Assembly (NCBI GenBank): GCA_008501825.1
Contig: QQUA01000007.1
Location: forward strand, 1 to 64,000
Reading direction: 5' to 3'
From: Planctomycetota bacterium
Lineage (GTDB): Bacteria > Planctomycetota > UBA1135
DNA length: 64,000 nt
In this document: positions 7,501 through 15,596 of the stretch, in pieces
Layout of the letters: each line of letters starts with the position of its first letter
Numbering within the stretch: position 1 is the first letter of the stretch
Program-made: the position numbers and the translations under genes
Notes under the pieces: model-generated
Told to the model about the DNA's origin: nothing
Seen by the model: the letters and a program-made list of their open reading frames with translations, nothing else
Databases searched by the model: none

Positions 7501-10500
7501 CGCCGAAGTAGCTGCCTTGCTTCACCGTGCGGCCGAAACCGTCCACGGTGTAGCTGACCAAGCGGGAAGGTTCCGGATCGCCGGAAACGTACAGCGAATC
7601 CAGCAGCAGCACTCCGGCCAAGTTGAGCTTGAATTTGCGGTGCGTTTCCCAATTCACGCTCTGGATGTTGTCCGGATCGGTGCCTTCCACTCGGCCGAAT
7701 TCAATCTCTTTGACGTAGCCGCGGGGGTTGTAAAGCTTGCGACTGGCGTCGTAGAGTTCCGAATGTCCGGTTCCAGCCGCATGGGTTTGTGACCACTGCT
7801 GCGAAGGCCGGCCATAGCCGTCGTAAGTCCAATAGCCCTTCCATCCGGCGGCGTTGCGGGCGCTGGTCTGCCTTCCCGCCAAGTCGTAACCGGAATCCCC
7901 GCTGCCGTCGCCGGCCAACCAAGTGTCTTGCCGCGGCGTTAAAACGCCACCGTTGGAGTCTTCCAACTGGCGCCAATGGGTCACCGGCAATCGATAGGCG
8001 CCGACACCGAAGTCGGTACCGACCACCAAACCGGTCCAACTCTTGATTTGAGTGCGCAAGCCGTCAGGGCTGTACTCGAAAAAGGTCGACTTGGTGATGC
8101 CCTCATGACCGGTATACCGCCGTTCCACCAAGAAGCCGCGGGTGTCTTTGATGAACTCGGTAGTTTCCGAAAGCCCTTCGGCGTCGACCACCGTTTTCAC
8201 CCGGCCCCTGGCCAAGTCGTAATAGTGCTTGGTCGTCCGGCGGGCGGATTGGCTGCTGTCATCCCAATCTTCATGCAAGGCCAACAAGTTGCCGGCTTGG
8301 TCCCATTCGTTCTTTTGAACGATGCCCTTTTCCCCGAACACCGTCTCCATGCGACCCCAGGAGTCGAAACTAAAATAGGCGGTCCAAGATTCGGTATTGG
8401 AAGCATTGCTGGTAATCACCGCTTCCCGGAAGGGGACCGTATTGCCGTAAACGAACATCGTTCGCTTGACGGTGCTGCCGTTGACCTTTTCGATCCGCTC
8501 GCTCCGGCGATAGATGCCGGTGTTGACGTCTTGCGGGTAATAAAAATGCTGGCTTCGCACCAAATCATTGGCCGACGGCCCGAAGCTGTCTTTCACCGTG
8601 CCGTAGATGGCGGTTTCCAGCAAGCCGAGGCCGTTCCAACTGTAGTCGTAGAAAAGAGCGCCGGGATGATCTTCTTCCGAGCAGTTGGGATCGCTGAAAG
8701 TATTTCCCGGTGACTCGCCGTCGGCATCTCGCCAGAGTTCATGGCGGCTGACCCGGCGGAAAAAGAGCCCGGTTCGCGGGTCGTAAGGGGTGTAGTGGAA
8801 TTTCTGGACTCGATAATTCGAACTGCCGACTTCTTTCAGCCACTCGGTCACCAAGTTCCCATCCGCGTCGAATTCGTACTCCCGCTCCAAACCGTCGGGA
8901 TAAATCACCTTGCTGACCCGAGCGCAGGAACAAGTCGTGTCGTAGATCCACTGCGTGACCGCCTTGACCGTTCCGTTTTGATCCAGCCAGTCTTCCCGGC
9001 GGACGACGTTTTGGGTGCCGGGAGACATGAAGTAATCAATCCGCTCCCCGGCCGGGCCGGTGTACTCGACCTTGTCGGTCAGATAGTGATAGCTGTGAAG
9101 CGCTTCATTGGAAGAGCCGACGCCATTTCGCTGTTCTTTGACTTCCCAGCCGGATCCTTGAGCCGGAGCGACGTAGGTCCATTTCCGAGTCGTGGCATTC
9201 GGTGGCCGCGGGCTTTTGACTTCACTCAAAATCGGGACGTCGACCTGATTGTTCACCTTTCTCCAGGTGTAGGCATATTCCCGGACCGGGCGCACCATTT
9301 GCCAAGCTCCGCCGGTGCCTTCAGTGCCGACTTCCAAGCCGGTCACCTGCTTTAACACCCGCATAGTCTTGCCGTTTTCGGTGAGGTCTTCATAGGCGTA
9401 GTCGATCAAGCCCATGACGACGTCGTTCCAATCGCGGATTTCAACGCTGGTTACGCAAACTCCATCGGGGCCGTTATAGAAGAACTCGATGGTTCGGCCG
9501 ACGGTGTCGGTGACTTCCAACAAGCGCTTGGTGGTGGGAAAGAGCGGTGCGACGACGGCGGTATCTTCATAAGCAAAATGCATTTGGTTGCCGGCCAAAT
9601 CTTCATAGGTGGTGACGTAGTAATAATCTTCCAGGGGATCCAGGCGCTCGAAGGTTTCTCGGTTGCCGGAGGGTTCATAACGAATGAACTTGTCCGGAGC
9701 GCCGCCGGTTCCCTGAATGAATTCGTATAGATCTTTGGCGCCTTCCTTGGCGTACCAAACCGACCCGGTAGTTTCCTGGATGTATTCGGCTACCGGACCG
9801 CCGCCGGTAGAAACGGTGAATCGCTCGCCGGTAGAAGCCTGTTTGATCCAACGGTGAACGGAAAATTCCCAACCGGCGCCATAGATGCCCTGGTAATTCG
9901 CCAAACCGGAACGATAGCTGCGCTTCAACACGAAGTTGGGGCCGGAGCCCGGCAGATAAAAATCGGTCTCCTGCCAGGTCATTTCCCCCGTGGCTACCTT
10001 GACGTCGGGAGAATCTTCCGTCTGCGCCGAGCCATATCGTCCCTTTTCGGTGGGGAAATCGGCAAACGCCGGCATCCGGTTTTGTGGCGGCGGAAGATAA
10101 GAGCCAAAAGAGGTCGCTCCCGGACCGCCACCGGGATCGGCCGGTCGATCGATCGAAGTTAAGTCCGCATAGGAAGGCGGCGGACCGGAAGAAGCGCACT
10201 CATCGTTATCTTCTGTCCCTACATCGATGGACGTGGCATCGATTTCTGGGGTTTCGGAATCGGAACCGCCATCGCCTCCACAAGGATCGCCTTCCGGATC
10301 GGGCATGTCGGGAACCGGAAAACAATCGTCTCCATCTCGACCGTGCCCGGAAGGAGCTAAGAAATCTTTGTGTTGAGAACTCGCATCGAAGTTGACGTTT
10401 TGGGCGGGCTGTTCTTTCAGAACCTGGTAACCGCCAACGCCGGCCAAGAAAGCGAGCAGAACAAAGAGTTTTGCGAATCCTCTTTTTGAGGTGGAAGCAA

Positions 10501-10522
10501 ACTGTAAGCGTAACGAACTCAT
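4556..10522 (-). CDS. RHS-repeat polymorphic toxin with BECR-type nuclease-like tip
   Basis: 1988 residues. An N-terminal hydrophobic segment (about 14-36) acts as signal or anchor. An acidic, Gly/Pro-rich linker and a DUF6531-like start follow (DVKVATGEMTW, LKRSYRSG). Then come over a thousand residues of YD/RHS repeats (YDxxGR patterns), closing with the RHS core-associated motif RARWYDPETG...DPFGL near residue 1710. The last ~278 residues are the variable tip. It has a Gly-rich hydrophobic segment, then HFKRHGADFGAK, KIDKDGIIRVWDPATNTFGSYN and FFKPDP. This looks like Barnase/EndoU/colicin-D/RelE-fold RNase tips (inference). RHS shells encapsulate the tip and release it by cleavage near DPFGL (family knowledge). 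The immunity gene overlaps its stop. Confidence 0.9.
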   Translation of the reverse strand: MSSLRLQFASTSKRGFAKLFVLLAFLAGVGGYQVLKEQPAQNVNFDASSQHKDFLAPSGHGRDGDDCFPVPDMPDPEGDPCGGDGGSDSETPEIDATSIDVGTEDNDECASSGPPPSYADLTSIDRPADPGGGPGATSFGSYLPPPQNRMPAFADFPTEKGRYGSAQTEDSPDVKVATGEMTWQETDFYLPGSGPNFVLKRSYRSGLANYQGIYGAGWEFSVHRWIKQASTGERFTVSTGGGPVAEYIQETTGSVWYAKEGAKDLYEFIQGTGGAPDKFIRYEPSGNRETFERLDPLEDYYYVTTYEDLAGNQMHFAYEDTAVVAPLFPTTKRLLEVTDTVGRTIEFFYNGPDGVCVTSVEIRDWNDVVMGLIDYAYEDLTENGKTMRVLKQVTGLEVGTEGTGGAWQMVRPVREYAYTWRKVNNQVDVPILSEVKSPRPPNATTRKWTYVAPAQGSGWEVKEQRNGVGSSNEALHSYHYLTDKVEYTGPAGERIDYFMSPGTQNVVRREDWLDQNGTVKAVTQWIYDTTCSCARVSKVIYPDGLEREYEFDADGNLVTEWLKEVGSSNYRVQKFHYTPYDPRTGLFFRRVSRHELWRDADGESPGNTFSDPNCSEEDHPGALFYDYSWNGLGLLETAIYGTVKDSFGPSANDLVRSQHFYYPQDVNTGIYRRSERIEKVNGSTVKRTMFVYGNTVPFREAVITSNASNTESWTAYFSFDSWGRMETVFGEKGIVQKNEWDQAGNLLALHEDWDDSSQSARRTTKHYYDLARGRVKTVVDAEGLSETTEFIKDTRGFLVERRYTGHEGITKSTFFEYSPDGLRTQIKSWTGLVVGTDFGVGAYRLPVTHWRQLEDSNGGVLTPRQDTWLAGDGSGDSGYDLAGRQTSARNAAGWKGYWTYDGYGRPSQQWSQTHAAGTGHSELYDASRKLYNPRGYVKEIEFGRVEGTDPDNIQSVNWETHRKFKLNLAGVLLLDSLYVSGDPEPSRLVSYTVDGFGRTVKQGSYFGDRNQSVATAPFVEQRYQFNALGDLTEIAKYDDGGALLGKTKFEHRQDVREKEILAEEGGRSWKVIASYDTLGRTTQTTAWNLGESASRTSTKEFDGFNRVVATVDPLGLRQEWDYDQFGRVKVERLVPMITGGGPSTAKETIFAWDAATGVLNSVTDAEGKVTSYSYYDNQFRLPNRTTYADGRYEQVNSYDVLDRPLQVQNSRGVIHDLTYDYQRLIRDDANPGSGNAAVGPSAVAWIFDPTTNDLTETQVLDDQGGILWKTAYATNPLGELTGETQGPSGLEHTWQWSHGFAGELHSVQYPSGLGIDSGTLSYDDFARLGGVEYQDSGQNTLALYSTSYQGTRFLGRDEAVSNTRLDVSHNDWGRITGIEWGTNGGGFTPLEGTYQAYDAVGRVLAKERLTRTTGEVFEHDSYGRLKEWYRGVTNALQHTPGSPPSTWSDVRRFSLNKVYARLQVEDQVNGGSPITTAYATDDSHFYTSVGGVSRTKEGGLLSSDGSYDLAYDCWDRLLEVADAQTGAPVKTHTYDAAGRRVRTIHHSPSPDVVERLVYWGHRLAATYHESTFETQTFGYVGGTEGEAFVVLSGTASVDGTYHLIRDFQGSLIALADSSGTVVEEYEYSVFGKPTIIDPSNGQTLAASNYGITRLFLNRPYDAETGLYDLRARWYDPETGSFISPDPLGAVDSWNLYQYGFGSPNTWLDPFGLAAEVHQVEITVNGQKKTIQVKRTSDGTYEELKEEDACPTKCGDKNCRADEAHAKGWKHYWHPGLGSEITDPDIITQLDEYFANFDAKQALNSTGKFLQNLGENLGLLPVVGDIVGGIVAGVGIGMQMAGGSMSFKEGLGQYALTGIGIVANFKGSGITKFADEFGTINYIGREALWGNPRTLVDHFKRHGADFGAKNVDDYAQKASAFLRRSQREKLPTKIDKDGIIRVWDPATNTFGSYNANGTTKTFFKPDPAKHGRPTNQGYWNDQPGMLPWN
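5390..6425 (-). repeat. RHS core direct repeat, copy B (1036 bp)
   Basis: Lies inside the full RHS gene and covers the last ~345 codons of the core up to the DPFGL boundary. Same orientation as copy A at 3203-4238. Recombination between the copies would delete 2187 bp: exactly one tip, its immunity gene and one repeat copy. Confidence 0.97.
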
Positions 10523-11006
10523 AATCTATGGAAGATGGTTCGGGGTGGTGAGGGGAAAATGTCGAAACCGTTTCAGATGTTCCGACCTGCTTGAAGTTAG
10601 CTGAAATAATTTGATGGTAAAGTGCAAATTCCGACTTTCTTTTTTTTAAAAAGGATTTCTTGTAACGCAATTAAAGTCAAAGAAGATGACGCACACTTTT
10701 TTCTATCCATTGAAAAGAAGAAAAGATTCGCAAAAACCTAAAATGAATAAGCTAGGATGTCGCAAATAAGTTTGCCGTTTAAAATCTCTGAAATATTCCG
10801 AAGTTTAAGCGGGAGAAAGCCGCAAGAAAGTCGCCGCCTTGAAGGCCCGACGTTCTGACAACACGTCCAGCTCCTGGCTCGGGCGGGGACCGGAGGCCAG
10901 TCCGAAGGCTCCCTGGCAGGGCGACCGGACACCGAAAAATCCACGAGCCGGGGTTTCGGCCAACAGTTACCCATTGCCGGGGGACTTCCTAAAATAGCGG
11001 GCAAAC
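10523..11006. promoter_or_regulatory. Divergent intergenic region between RHS and arginine kinase genes
   Basis: 484 bp. The half next to the RHS start (10560-10810) is strikingly AT-rich, with poly-T and poly-A runs and the stretch GTAAAGTGCAAATT. The half next to the kinase is GC-rich. It presumably holds both promoters. I cannot pick a credible -35/-10 pair, and no ORF here looks genuine. Confidence 0.4.
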
Positions 11007-12098
11007 ATGGACCGCCACCTGGAAGAGCTGGTGAATCACGTCCCGGCCTGGCTCCAATCCGGAGGCCAAGACCGAGACGTAGCCGTGGCCAGCCGGGTGC
11101 GCCTGGCCCGGAACTTGGAGCGGCGACGCTTTCCCCATCGCCTGGAAACCAAAGAAGCTCGGGAGATCTGCGTGGTCGCCCGGGGTAAATTGGAAGACTA
11201 TTTCGATGGCGGCACGGTGGTCGAGCCGGCCAGCCTGGGCCCGGCTGAGCGCGATCTCCTGGTGGAGCGGAGTTTGGCCAGCCGCGACTTGCTGGATGCG
11301 CCGCGGCCAACTTTGGCTCTGTTCGACCGAGCCGAATCCCTCGGCCTGATGGTCAACGAGGAAGACCATTTCCGCTTGCAAAGCCTGACTCGCGGTTTCG
11401 ATTTAACCGGGGCGTGGAACCAAATCCTTCCGCTGGGCCGAGCTTTGGGCGAGCACTTCGAGCTGGCCCGGCACCGGAAATATGGCTATCTCACCGCGTG
11501 TCCTTCCAACGTCGGCACCGGTTTGCGAGCCAGCCTGATGTTGCACCTGCCGGCTCTGGCCCGAGTTCGCAAACCTCTCAGCCAGGTGTTGAAGACTGCG
11601 CAGCGCTCGTACTTGGCGGTCCGCGGCGTCCACGGTGAAGGCAGCCAAGCCTTGGGCCATCTTTATCAAATCAGCAACCAGCGCACCCTGGGGACCGACG
11701 TCAGCGAACAGATTCAGGCGGTGGCCGAGTTTGGCCGCCAGACCATGAACTTCGAACGGGAAGTACGGGGCGCCATGCTTCGGGATGCCGGCCACAAGGA
11801 ACAACTGATCGTGGACGTCCAGGAGTCCCATCAATTGCTGAAAACGGCCAAGAAGCTGACCACCGCCCAAGCCCTGGATGCCCTCAGCATGTTGCGTTTG
11901 GCGGTATTGGCCGATTTGAAGGAAGCCCTGGACGGGAGCACTTTTCCGCCTCACAAATTGCTGCACCTTTGTTTCCGCTTGCGGCCGGGCCATCTCCAAG
12001 CTCGCTTGGGGTCAGAACTTGGGCCGGAAGCCCGGGACTATTCCAGGGCCAAGGAAATCCGCGACGCGCTCCGCATTCCGTTTGAAGAAGAAGCCTAG
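11007..12098 (+). CDS. mcsB: Protein arginine kinase, McsB-like (ATP:guanido phosphotransferase)
   Basis: 363 residues, full length. McsB phosphorylates arginines, tagging proteins for ClpCP in Firmicutes (family knowledge). Seen: SRVRLARNL (29-37), NEEDHFRLQ (117-125), ACPSNVGTGLRAS (164-176, phosphagen-kinase CPSNxGT motif), RGVHGEGS (206-213), and RDYSRA (343-348). The last matches the RDxxRA phosphoarginine-binding motif that separates McsB from creatine/arginine kinases. No McsA, CtsR or ClpC gene lies beside it. The next gene, 57 bp downstream, encodes a CBS-domain protein. The start is the first ATG and agrees with family length. Confidence 0.92.
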   Translation: MDRHLEELVNHVPAWLQSGGQDRDVAVASRVRLARNLERRRFPHRLETKEAREICVVARGKLEDYFDGGTVVEPASLGPAERDLLVERSLASRDLLDAPRPTLALFDRAESLGLMVNEEDHFRLQSLTRGFDLTGAWNQILPLGRALGEHFELARHRKYGYLTACPSNVGTGLRASLMLHLPALARVRKPLSQVLKTAQRSYLAVRGVHGEGSQALGHLYQISNQRTLGTDVSEQIQAVAEFGRQTMNFEREVRGAMLRDAGHKEQLIVDVQESHQLLKTAKKLTTAQALDALSMLRLAVLADLKEALDGSTFPPHKLLHLCFRLRPGHLQARLGSELGPEARDYSRAKEIRDALRIPFEEEA

Positions 12099-12155
12099 GT
12101 CCCGGACCATTCCAGCCCTAACTTTTTGCTGGGGCGGAGTTATCCTGGAAATCCT

Positions 12156-12629
12156 ATGACCACCCTGCGTGAACTCCTTGGTTCCGACCCCCAGCCGGTT
12201 CAGGTCTCCCCGGAGGCCACGGTGCGCGATGCCGCCAAAGCCATGGCCGCCGGAAACGTCGGTTGCGTGGGGGTGATGGACGGTGAGCGCCTCATCGGCC
12301 TGTTCACCGAACGGGACATCCTGAAGCGGGTGCTGCTTCAGGACAAACGGACCGACGAAACCCAAGTGTCCGAGGTCATGACCACCGAGATCATCACCGG
12401 GACACCGGAGCAAAGCGCCCGGGAAGGGGCGGCCCTGTTGGAACAGCACCACATTCGCCACTTGCCGGTGGTGGGGCCCGGGCAAACCCTAGTCGGCATT
12501 CTGTCGATTCGGGACATGCTTCGGGATGAACTCCGCCAAGCCCGCCGCAGCGTTCGCCACGTGCAGGAATTCATCCAAGGCGGCGAAGCCTTCGAAGGAG
12601 AAATCAGGCGTCCCGAAGAAGGCGCCTAA
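12156..12629 (+). CDS. Tandem CBS-domain protein
   Basis: 157 residues, two CBS domains (about 1-60 and 70-130) and a charged C-terminal tail. Motifs: VRDAAKAMAAGNVGCVGVMD, GLFTERDILKRV, HHIRHLPVV and GILSIRDMLRD. CBS pairs bind adenosyl nucleotides and regulate partner proteins; no catalytic domain is attached here. I start at the ATG at 12156 (MTTLREL), which matches the first CBS strand. A frame start 30 bp earlier adds an unsupported tail. It probably shares a transcript with mcsB. It converges with the M61 gene with only 6 bp between stops. Confidence 0.88.
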   Translation: MTTLRELLGSDPQPVQVSPEATVRDAAKAMAAGNVGCVGVMDGERLIGLFTERDILKRVLLQDKRTDETQVSEVMTTEIITGTPEQSAREGAALLEQHHIRHLPVVGPGQTLVGILSIRDMLRDELRQARRSVRHVQEFIQGGEAFEGEIRRPEEGA

Positions 12630-12635
12630 AGGATT

Positions 12636-14435
12636 TCAAACTCCCTGAGGAAAGCCGTTCAGCAGGCCTTCCCGAATTTGGACCTCGGCTTCCGGGGCTT
12701 CTGGATCCACTTCAATCCGGAACAGGAAACGGTTTCGGGCTTTGACCGGGATTTGCAACTCCAGCGCGCTTTCTCCCCGTTGCACCCGCAAGCCAACCGG
12801 ACCGTCGGCATTTGCCTTGGCCAGCAGGCGACGCAAGTGATCCCGGTCCTGCAGGACGACTCCCTGGAAACTTAACAAACGATCTCCTGCTTGCAATCCA
12901 TCGGGTAGGGAGGAACGGGCGATGACCCGTAGCTCCGAGTCCAGGTCGAAGCCCATGATCGGGCTGCCCCGTTCCGCCTGAACGACTTGAAGGCCGGCGG
13001 CGGAACAGATTTCTTGAAAGGGAAATCCCAGGTGTCCGCGAACGTAGCGGTCGAAAAAGCGAGTCGGTTGCCAGCCGGTGACGCCGAAGATGGCCCTTTC
13101 CAAATCTCCCGGGCGATATCCTTGGTTCGGATAATCGACCCAACGATGGAGGAAGCGGACCACGTCGTCTAGGGAGCGGCGATTCTGGGTTTCGATGCGG
13201 ATCTTTAAGTCCAACAGAAAGCCCAGAGCGCGGCCGGAATCGTAATAAGAAACATAGTTGCTTGGACTGCGGTTCCAAACCGTCCAGGATGCCCGGGCGG
13301 GAGAAATGCGGCCGAAACCGGATTGGGCTCGAATCGAACGATAGTTGGCCGCCTGTTCCTGAAACAACCAATCGCTTTGCTGCTGCCGCATGCCGGCTCG
13401 TTGCAGGATGACGTCCGTGTAATAGTCGGTGACTCCTTCCAACCACCACAAATCTTCGGTGTGGACGTCCCGGTCATAGCGAAAAGGACCCAGTTGCTGC
13501 GGCCGGATGCGCTTGACGTTCCAAAGGTGGAAAAATTCGTGGGCGGTTACGCTTTCCAAACCGGAAAGTCGTCCGGCTTTGATGGAACGGTGATTCCACA
13601 TGATGGTGGTGGAGTTCAAATGTTCCAGGCCGTAGCCGCCACCGATGTCATTGAAGACGTATAGAAAAACGTAGCGTTCGAAAGGATAAGGTCCGACCAG
13701 AGTGCGAGAGCTTTCGCAGATTCGTTGTACTCGCTGCACCCAATCCTGCCGGTCGAATTGTTTCTCGGTGGGCATCTTACCGCCGAGAACCACTTCAAAG
13801 GGAGTGTCGTGGGAAGAAAAGGAAAACCTTTCCAGACCACCGAGAAGCATAGGGCAGTCGGCGAACACGTCGTAGTTCGGTGAGCGGAAGATTCCGCTTT
13901 CTCCTGGATCGGGGCGGTGGCCGGAGGCGAAATCCCAATCTGCCGGCAAATTCACTCGGAGCGTATGGGAAAGTTCCAGGCTGTCGTCGGTGTAAAGAAA
14001 AGTGGCCGGTCCGTGGAGATGAATCACCGGCGTGTTGCCTTCATCGGCGCTGTTTTGAACTTTCAACACATAAGAAACTTCCAGGGAGGTCGTTCCATCG
14101 CATTCGATTTCCCAAGTCCTGGGATTCAGTCGCAAGACCTTGCGCCGGTGGCCGTCCTGGTCTGTAGCCTGCAGGCCTTGGACGTTTTCCTGATAGTTGG
14201 CGAAGCGATAAGAACCCGGCCGCCAATAGGGGATGCGAACCACGATCCGGTTTCTTCGATGAAGCGGTTTCATGAGCATCGACATGGCGATGGTTTCGCC
14301 GTTTTCCGCCGGGGTCATCTGCCAGCGGACTTCGTGCAGGTCGAAGCGAGACTGGGCGCTTAAAGAAGCGGGCAAAAGGCAGAAAGTCACCGCCGCGAGC
14401 AGACGTGTAGGGCGCATCCACATGGCGTCCACCAT
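12636..14435 (-). CDS. Secreted M61-family peptidase (glycyl aminopeptidase-like) with PDZ domain
   Basis: About 599 residues. The signal peptide ends near SLSAQ; the start may be this ATG or one 12 or 18 bp inside (MWMRP, MRPTRLL). An N-terminal beta domain precedes the thermolysin-like catalytic domain, which has HEFFHLWNVKRIRP (the HExxH zinc motif) and WLEGVTDYYTD holding the downstream Glu ligand. The C-terminal ~120 residues contain a PDZ-like region (GSPIMGFDLDSELRVI...GLQAGDRLLSF). Expected to be periplasmic. The IS end lies within about 17 bp upstream of the start, so its native promoter region has been displaced. Confidence 0.9.
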   Translation of the reverse strand: MVDAMWMRPTRLLAAVTFCLLPASLSAQSRFDLHEVRWQMTPAENGETIAMSMLMKPLHRRNRIVVRIPYWRPGSYRFANYQENVQGLQATDQDGHRRKVLRLNPRTWEIECDGTTSLEVSYVLKVQNSADEGNTPVIHLHGPATFLYTDDSLELSHTLRVNLPADWDFASGHRPDPGESGIFRSPNYDVFADCPMLLGGLERFSFSSHDTPFEVVLGGKMPTEKQFDRQDWVQRVQRICESSRTLVGPYPFERYVFLYVFNDIGGGYGLEHLNSTTIMWNHRSIKAGRLSGLESVTAHEFFHLWNVKRIRPQQLGPFRYDRDVHTEDLWWLEGVTDYYTDVILQRAGMRQQQSDWLFQEQAANYRSIRAQSGFGRISPARASWTVWNRSPSNYVSYYDSGRALGFLLDLKIRIETQNRRSLDDVVRFLHRWVDYPNQGYRPGDLERAIFGVTGWQPTRFFDRYVRGHLGFPFQEICSAAGLQVVQAERGSPIMGFDLDSELRVIARSSLPDGLQAGDRLLSFQGVVLQDRDHLRRLLAKANADGPVGLRVQRGESALELQIPVKARNRFLFRIEVDPEAPEAEVQIREGLLNGFPQGV

Positions 14436-14461
14436 ACGCCTGCAAGGGAAACTGGCACAAA

Positions 14462-15490
14462 CTATTGGAGGTCGGGGAGGTCAGATGGAGAAAAGATCCT
14501 CCACCGAAACAGCTCCTTGGCGGTCCAACGCTTCGAGGTCACCCCCAGCAACATCCCCGGAGTCGGGGGCTCACCCTCGGCGGTGATCGGCCGCACGTAG
14601 TTGCGCCACAAAAGCCACAGCCACATGTGCAGCCGCAGCCAACTCCGCTTCTTGGAGTGGGCCCAGTTGCGGCGCACCAGCCGGGAAAGGTTGTCCCGCA
14701 TCTGCGCCAGGGTGTGGTTGATCGGAAACAGCGGGTTACCCCGGTCCCGCTTGCGCTTGGAGCACTCCTGCAGGTGCTGGAAACCTGCCGCTCCAAACAC
14801 CGATTTCAAGACGCTGGGATAAATCTTCTTGCGATCGCTTTGCAGCACCGCCGGCAGCTTGGGAGGCAAGACCTCCTTCAAAGTCTGCAAGCATGCTTCC
14901 ACTCCTTGCCGGGACTGCGAGCGTCTCTTGCCGAATAGTTTTTCCCGTTCCTCCTTCTTCTTTCTCAACCGTGGAGGGAGCGATCCCCGGCAGGGCAAGG
15001 TGCCGGCGGTCAGGTGAACGACGAAATACTTGGCACGGTGGATCAGCACCGGAACGGTCACCGGCTGCAGTCTGCGGTCGGTTTCGAAGGTTTCTAACTC
15101 ATCCAATTGAAACACTCCCGGCAGCCCGCCTCGAGCGGCCACCTCCTGTAATCGCAAGCGATGGAAGCGGCGAGCGTGTTCGCCCATGCGAAACAGGCGG
15201 TCGGCCAAGGTGCGGCGATCCACTCCCAGCATGCGAGCGCTTTGTCGCAGGGTGACTTTGCTCACTACCAGCGGCCAGAAGTCGAGATGGAGCCGGCCGT
15301 ACTTCAGGCGATAGTGAAACTTGAAGCTTTGTGACGAGAAGGAACGGCGGCAGCCGTGGCACCAAAAGCGCTGGATTCTGCGTTGCTGGCGGCCGCAGTA
15401 GAAGCCTCGTTTTTGAAAGCGGAAGGGGACGGAATCGGTGCGGCTGGGACAGGCATCCCAGGGGCAGTGCGGGGGTTGAAAACGCGGCAT
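14462..15490 (-). CDS. Zinc-ribbon DDE-type transposase of IS copy 1
   Basis: 342 residues, uninterrupted. An N-terminal zinc ribbon (HCPWDAC, then FWCHGCRRSFSS) is followed by a helix-turn-helix-like segment (VTLRQSARMLGVDRRTLADRL) and a catalytic region containing FQLDELETFE, LQSDRKKIYPSVL and NHTLAQMRDNLSRLVRRNW. The layout recalls IS1/IS1595-type transposases with Cys4 ribbons, but I cannot assign a family confidently. The ATG is preceded by GGAGG at about 9 nt. The stop lies ~10 bp from the element end, so it fills the IS. Confidence 0.85.
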   Translation of the reverse strand: MPRFQPPHCPWDACPSRTDSVPFRFQKRGFYCGRQQRRIQRFWCHGCRRSFSSQSFKFHYRLKYGRLHLDFWPLVVSKVTLRQSARMLGVDRRTLADRLFRMGEHARRFHRLRLQEVAARGGLPGVFQLDELETFETDRRLQPVTVPVLIHRAKYFVVHLTAGTLPCRGSLPPRLRKKKEEREKLFGKRRSQSRQGVEACLQTLKEVLPPKLPAVLQSDRKKIYPSVLKSVFGAAGFQHLQECSKRKRDRGNPLFPINHTLAQMRDNLSRLVRRNWAHSKKRSWLRLHMWLWLLWRNYVRPITAEGEPPTPGMLLGVTSKRWTAKELFRWRIFSPSDLPDLQ

Positions 15491-15555
15491 CGCCGGTGCC
15501 TCCGAAAGAAAAGGGTTCGGCTAGGCAGACGGCTTGAGGCGGCTTTGGTTACGCC

Positions 15556-15576
15556 GGAGGTCTAAGAATTACCTCC
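15556..15576 (-). repeat. IS subterminal hairpin, copy 1
   Basis: GGAGGT-9 nt-ACCTCC inverted repeat immediately inside the transposase-proximal terminal repeat. The second IS copy keeps the same palindrome at 63657-63677 although the loop and neighbouring bases differ, and there the stem is 7 bp. It could block transcription entering from flanking genes or mark the transposase binding site. Confidence 0.6.
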
Positions 15577-15596
15577 AATGCTTTGTGCCAGGTTCT

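Larger units (their letters stand above)
14452..15591 (-). mobile_element. Complete insertion sequence, copy 1 (~1.14 kb)
   Basis: Bounded by inverted repeats. The left end reads CTGGCACAAACTATTGGAGG from 14452. The right end, read on the minus strand from 15591, is CTGGCACAAAGCATTGGAGG. Similarity continues imperfectly for about 7 bases outside both (AGGGAAA / AAAGAAC), so the true ends may lie near 14445 and 15598. It encodes a single transposase. A second copy begins in the opposite orientation at 63642. I could not find an unambiguous target-site duplication. Confidence 0.85.

Noticed and set aside
6071..8713. Long open frames on the plus strand opposite the RHS gene
   Set aside because: They mirror the codon usage of the RHS frame, have no ribosome sites or recognisable domains, and reappear in both repeat copies. 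They are antisense shadows of RHS repeats.
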